A DNA stretch of 64,000 nucleotides. Origin: Arenicellales bacterium (GTDB lineage: Bacteria; Pseudomonadota; Gammaproteobacteria; Arenicellales; JAJDZL01). This document shows positions 60,201 through 64,000 of the stretch, in pieces. How positions within the stretch are numbered: the first letter of the stretch is position 1; each line of letters opens with the position of its first letter. The DNA lies in contig OX638343.1 of the NCBI GenBank assembly GCA_951813075.1, positions 486,149-550,148 on the forward strand. The letters are read 5' to 3'. The notes under the pieces are model-generated. The model searched no databases and had not been told where the DNA came from. It saw only the letters and a list, made by a program, of their open reading frames with translations. A program made the position numbers and the translations under genes.

Positions 60201-62867
60201 TCAACTGCTGGCGGGGTCCGGTTTCGAAGGATCGATTCCATATTTCTTATACATTTTTGCGACCACAGCGGACTTCAACTGTCCCTCGTCTGCAAGTGCC
60301 TTCAATGTAGTAGCGGCTATATGTTCTCGGTTTACTTCAAAGAACCATCGCAAATTCGCGCGAGTGTCTGAACGCCCGAATCCGTCGGTACCCAATACAT
60401 GGTAATTGCGTGGCACAAATCCTCGGATCTGCTCCGCATAGTTTTGGACATAGTCTGTCGCAGCGATGACGGGGCCTTGCGTCTTTGCGAGACATTGTTC
60501 AACATAGGAGGTTTTTGGTTTGGATTTAGGATTGAGTCGATTGACTCGAGCAACGGATTGGCCTTCTCGCGCCAGTTCGTTGAAACTCGTTACGCTCCAA
60601 ACATCTGCGGCAACCCCATACTCGGATTCGAGTAGCTCAGCCGCTGCAATGACTTCTCGCAATATCGTACCGCTTCCCAACAATTGCACACGAATCTCGC
60701 TATCACTCTCGGAGCTAATCAATTGATACATGCCTTTTACGATTCCCTGTTGTGCGCCTTCCGGCATCGATGGATGGGCATAGTTTTCATTCATGCATGT
60801 GATGTAGTAGTAAACAGGTTCAAGTTCTCTGTACATTCTGCGCAGTCCGTCGTGAATGATCACAGCGAGTTCGTAGACATAAGTCGGGTCGTATGAAACA
60901 CATGACGGAACGGTCGATGCGAGGATATGACTATGTCCATCTTGATGTTGCAATCCTTCTCCAGATAGTGTCGTGCGTCCTGCGGTACCGCCGATCAAGA
61001 AGCCACGGGTTTGTATATCGGCTGCTGCCCATGCCAAATCACCGCATCGTTGGAATCCGAACATCGAATAGAAAATGAAAAACGGGATCATGTCAAAATC
61101 ATGATTGCTAGCAGATGTACCAGCCGCAATCCATGAACACATCGAGCCGGCTTCATTGATGCCTTCTTGCAATACCTGCCCGGTTTTAGACTCCCGATAA
61201 GACATAAGCTGATCGGAATCTTCAGGTTCGTAAAGCTGTCCGAATGGCGAATAGATTCCGAGTTGCCGGAACATGCCTTCCATGCCGAAAGTGCGTGATT
61301 CATCCGGTACGATCGGTACGATTCGTTGTCCGATTTTCTTATCTCGAATCAGACTGGTCAGAATACGCACAAATCCCATGGTTGTTGAAATCTCACGCTC
61401 ACCAGTTCCTTTCAATTGGGTATCGAAAATGCTCAGCGGAGGTATTTCCAACTTGGTATCCGGTTGTCTTCTAACCGGTAGTGGACCACCCAGCTTGCGT
61501 CGCTGATCTAGCATGTATTGAATTTCCGGGCTATCCGGTGGTGGTCGGTAGTATGGCGCCGATGCTATTTGTTCATCGGTAAGAGGGATTCTGAAGCGAT
61601 CGCGGAATGAAACCAATGAGTTCTCACCGACTTTTTTCTGCTGATGGGTGATATTCTGACCTTCTCCAGCTTCGCCCATGCCATATCCTTTGACAGTCTT
61701 GGCCAGGATAACGGTTGGCTGTCCCGTATGCTGGACTGCTGCCGCGTAAGCCGCATAAACCTTGTGTGGGTCGTGTCCACCACGATTCAGACGCCAAATA
61801 TCCTCGTCAGTCATTTTGGCCACCATAGCAAGCAATTCTTCTGACACCCCGAAGAAGTACTCCCGTGTGTAAGCACCACCTTTGGCCTTGAAAGCCTGAT
61901 ATTCCCCATCAACGGCATCTTCCATGCGTCTTCGCAGCGTTCCGTTGATATCTGCCATCAGCAGCGGGTCCCAATAAGAGCCCCAAATCAGTTTGATCAC
62001 ATTCCAACCGGCTCCGCGAAATTCACTCTCAAGCTCCTGAATAATCTTGCCGTTTCCACGCACCGGCCCGTCCAGTCTCTGTAGATTGCAATTGACGACG
62101 AAAATAAGGTTGTCGAGTCGCTCTCGACCCGCTAATGACAGGGCACCCATTGATTCAGGTTCGTCCATTTCTCCGTCACCGACGAAGGCCCAGACTTTCC
62201 GTCCGGACGTATCATTCAGACCGCGATTGTCAAGATACTTCATGAAGCGTGCCTGATAGATTGCCATGATCGGCCCCAATCCCATAGAAACAGTCGGAAA
62301 CTGCCAGAAATCCGGTTTGAGATATGGATGCGGGTAAGAGGGCAGGCCGGCCCCATCGGCTTCTTGTCTGAACTTCTCAAGATCGCCTTCGTCCAAACGT
62401 CCCTCGAGATATGCACGGGCATAGATACCCGGTGCGGAATGTCCCTGAATAAAGATCAGATCACCCCCGTGCGACTCGCTCGGTGCATGCCAGAAGTGAT
62501 TGAATCCAACGTCGTAAAGCGTTGCCGACGAGGCAAAACTGGCAATATGTCCACCAAGTTCAGATGATGACTGGTTGGCTCGCACAACGATTGCAAGAGC
62601 GTTCCATCGGATCAGCGAACGGATTTTCCATTCCAGTTCATGATTACCTGTACTCCGTTGCTCGTTTGCCGCTGCGATTGTGTTGACATATGCGGTGGTT
62701 GCCTTGTGGGGAATGTGAGCACCGGAACGACGGGCACTGTCGATCAGTTGTTCAAGCAGGAAATGCGCACGCTCGTGACCCTCGCGGTCAATTACGCTGG
62801 CCAGTGCTTCCAGCCATTCTTGCGTTTCGTCCGGATCGACGTCAATCAGTGGTTTCGGCTCAATCAT
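60201..62867 (-). CDS. aceE: Pyruvate dehydrogenase E1 component
   Basis: 888 residues, the homodimeric E1 type of proteobacteria. Thiamine diphosphate motif begins WAFVGDGEMDEPESMGAL and ends in the NCNLQRLDGPVRGN loop; substrate-side blocks FIQGHSAPGIYARAYLEG and EPVYYYITCMNENYAHPSMP are present. It decarboxylates pyruvate and reductively acetylates the E2 lipoyl group. Start ATG 62867. Downstream order is phyH, small ORF, aceF, lpd. The uvrA end lies 50 bases upstream. Confidence 0.96.
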   Translation of the reverse strand: MIEPKPLIDVDPDETQEWLEALASVIDREGHERAHFLLEQLIDSARRSGAHIPHKATTAYVNTIAAANEQRSTGNHELEWKIRSLIRWNALAIVVRANQSSSELGGHIASFASSATLYDVGFNHFWHAPSESHGGDLIFIQGHSAPGIYARAYLEGRLDEGDLEKFRQEADGAGLPSYPHPYLKPDFWQFPTVSMGLGPIMAIYQARFMKYLDNRGLNDTSGRKVWAFVGDGEMDEPESMGALSLAGRERLDNLIFVVNCNLQRLDGPVRGNGKIIQELESEFRGAGWNVIKLIWGSYWDPLLMADINGTLRRRMEDAVDGEYQAFKAKGGAYTREYFFGVSEELLAMVAKMTDEDIWRLNRGGHDPHKVYAAYAAAVQHTGQPTVILAKTVKGYGMGEAGEGQNITHQQKKVGENSLVSFRDRFRIPLTDEQIASAPYYRPPPDSPEIQYMLDQRRKLGGPLPVRRQPDTKLEIPPLSIFDTQLKGTGEREISTTMGFVRILTSLIRDKKIGQRIVPIVPDESRTFGMEGMFRQLGIYSPFGQLYEPEDSDQLMSYRESKTGQVLQEGINEAGSMCSWIAAGTSASNHDFDMIPFFIFYSMFGFQRCGDLAWAAADIQTRGFLIGGTAGRTTLSGEGLQHQDGHSHILASTVPSCVSYDPTYVYELAVIIHDGLRRMYRELEPVYYYITCMNENYAHPSMPEGAQQGIVKGMYQLISSESDSEIRVQLLGSGTILREVIAAAELLESEYGVAADVWSVTSFNELAREGQSVARVNRLNPKSKPKTSYVEQCLAKTQGPVIAATDYVQNYAEQIRGFVPRNYHVLGTDGFGRSDTRANLRWFFEVNREHIAATTLKALADEGQLKSAVVAKMYKKYGIDPSKPDPASS

Positions 62868-62918
62868 ACTTGATCATCCAATGTATTGATTTATACAAAT
62901 TAATGGCTAACAAGAACA

Positions 62919-64000
62919 CTAATTTTGAACATCCATGTCGCGAGTCTCTAGTGTTGCTGGCGATTGGCTGAAATGCCTGTGCAAGACATTCCCAGTGTGC
63001 GATTCACTCACCATCCGTACTTGCTCAGGGGTACCGCATGCTGTGATGAAGCCTCCCTCATCGCCTCCTTCGGGGCCGAGATCGATAATCCAGTCGGCTG
63101 ATTTGATGACCTCCAGATTATGCTCAATGATGACGATAGTATTGCTACGGTCACGGAGTTCCAGTATAACAGAAAGCAGTTGTTTGATATCTTCGAAGTG
63201 TAAACCGGTTGTCGGCTCGTCCAACAGATAAAGCGTACTGCCTGTATCGCGCTTGGATAGTTCCAAAGACAGTTTTATTCGTTGTGCCTCGCCACCGGAA
63301 AGTGTGGTGGCACTCTGCCCGAGGCGGATGTAATCCAGTCCAACGTCGCGCAGAGTAGTCAGTTTGCGCTCAATTGGCGGTACCGCAGAAAACTGTTCCA
63401 ATGCCTCTGTGACTGAAAGGTCAAGAACTTCGGCGATGTTCATCCCCTTGTATTCGATTTCAAGTGTCTCGCGATTGTAACGCTTTCCACCGCAGGCTTC
63501 GCAGCTGACAAACATGTCAGGTAGAAAATTCATCTCGACACGCACCAATCCGCCTCCGCGACAGCTTTCGCAACGCCCGCCGCGAACATTAAAGGAGAAT
63601 CGTCCTTCCTGATATCCTCGACTGCGAGCTTCTACGGTACGCGAAAACAATTTTCTGATATGGCTGAACAAACCCGTGTAAGTGGCTGGATTCGAACGTG
63701 GAGTGCGCCCAATCGGTTGCTGATCGATCCGAATGATCTTGTCAATATTGTCCAGTCCGGAAATACCGTCATGTTTTGCCGCGGATAATTTTGAGCGATA
63801 AAGGCGCGAGGCGATGGCAGGATAGATGGTTTCATTGACCAGGGTCGATTTACCGGACCCTGAGACTCCGGTGACGCAAGTGAACAGTCCTAATGGGACC
63901 TCGACATCGATATTCTTGAGGTTGTTGCCCTTCGCCCCGCGAATACTGATTGTTCGCTCGCCATTGAAAGGAACTCTCCATGAAGGAGTTTCTATTTTTC
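62919..64000 (-). CDS. uvrA: Excinuclease ABC subunit A (C-terminal part, 5' partial)
   Basis: About 360 C-terminal residues of UvrA; the frame stays open to the right window edge, so the first two thirds lie outside. Visible: second Walker [14 protein letters not shown], the zinc finger CESCRGGG and [12 protein letters not shown] signature [17 protein letters not shown], and Walker [14 protein letters not shown]. UvrA finds bulky lesions with UvrB; Mfd (42.8 kb) brings it to stalled transcription sites. Confidence 0.96.
   Translation of the reverse strand, partial: KIETPSWRVPFNGERTISIRGAKGNNLKNIDVEVPLGLFTCVTGVSGSGKSTLVNETIYPAIASRLYRSKLSAAKHDGISGLDNIDKIIRIDQQPIGRTPRSNPATYTGLFSHIRKLFSRTVEARSRGYQEGRFSFNVRGGRCESCRGGGLVRVEMNFLPDMFVSCEACGGKRYNRETLEIEYKGMNIAEVLDLSVTEALEQFSAVPPIERKLTTLRDVGLDYIRLGQSATTLSGGEAQRIKLSLELSKRDTGSTLYLLDEPTTGLHFEDIKQLLSVILELRDRSNTIVIIEHNLEVIKSADWIIDLGPEGGDEGGFITACGTPEQVRMVSESHTGNVLHRHFSQSPATLETRDMDVQN

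Overview
The window is chromosomal DNA from a free-living-type gammaproteobacterium with moderate G+C. Gene content and order support this. The blocks rpsP-rimM-trmD-rplS, pheA-hisC-tyrA-aroA-cmk-rpsA-ihfB-lapA-lapB, ftsK-lolA-rarA-serS, ispD-ispF, trpS-scpA-scpB-rluB and aceE/aceF/lpd are all present, as are typical gammaproteobacterial genes (csiV, ubiG, long-form trpS, lapB). TTG and GTG starts and 1-4 base stop/start overlaps are common. The genus cannot be named from sequence alone. The presumed hydroxyproline-type enolase-superfamily enzymes, 2-oxoglutarate oxygenases and methylthioinosine salvage would fit a marine or host-associated heterotroph, but that is inference.

Layout. 1-1634: tail of a deacetylase-family gene and a 2OG-Fe(II) oxygenase broken by one TGA. 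1.7-7.5 kb: ribosome maturation operon, an exported repeat protein, xerD, and a thioredoxin-fold co-chaperone facing it. 7.5-12.9 kb: tRNA-Glu(CUC), pcnB-folK, trpS-scpA-scpB-rluB. 12.9-17.5 kb (minus strand): NCS2 purine permease with an extra cytosolic domain, mtaD, ubiG, gph. 18.0-20.6 kb: a small unknown ORF and two tandem enolase-superfamily enzymes resembling cis-3-hydroxy-L-proline dehydratase. 20.9-33.0 kb: gyrA, then the aromatic amino acid supraoperon running into rpsA, ihfB, lapAB and methylthioinosine phosphorylase. 33.0-33.7 kb: csiV.

33.7-42.2 kb is an accessory island. Its left part (33.8-36.0 kb) looks empty but holds three decayed genes on the minus strand, found by reading through stops and frameshifts: an IS1595-like transposase zinc-ribbon remnant, a Gram-negative porin, and the C-terminal part of a serine recombinase. 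Its right part has an AbiEi/AbiEii toxin-antitoxin pair, a protein with a possible HEPN RNase motif, a broken small membrane protein gene, and a coiled-coil membrane protein. csiV and mfd, usually neighbours in gammaproteobacteria, lie on either side of the island, so the island (plus def) appears to have been inserted between them.

42.2-64 kb: def, mfd, ispD-ispF, an Smr-domain gene, trxB, ftsK-lolA-rarA-serS, and on the minus strand uvrA (partial), aceE, a PhyH-family dioxygenase with a small Cys-motif ORF, aceF and lpd. The dioxygenase pair is inserted inside the pyruvate dehydrogenase operon.

Functional links: MtaD (14-15 kb) and MTI phosphorylase (32 kb) together form the methylthioinosine route of methylthioadenosine salvage. 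The NCS2 permease next to mtaD may move the purine product. No CRISPR array, rRNA gene, intact insertion sequence or intact prophage was seen.
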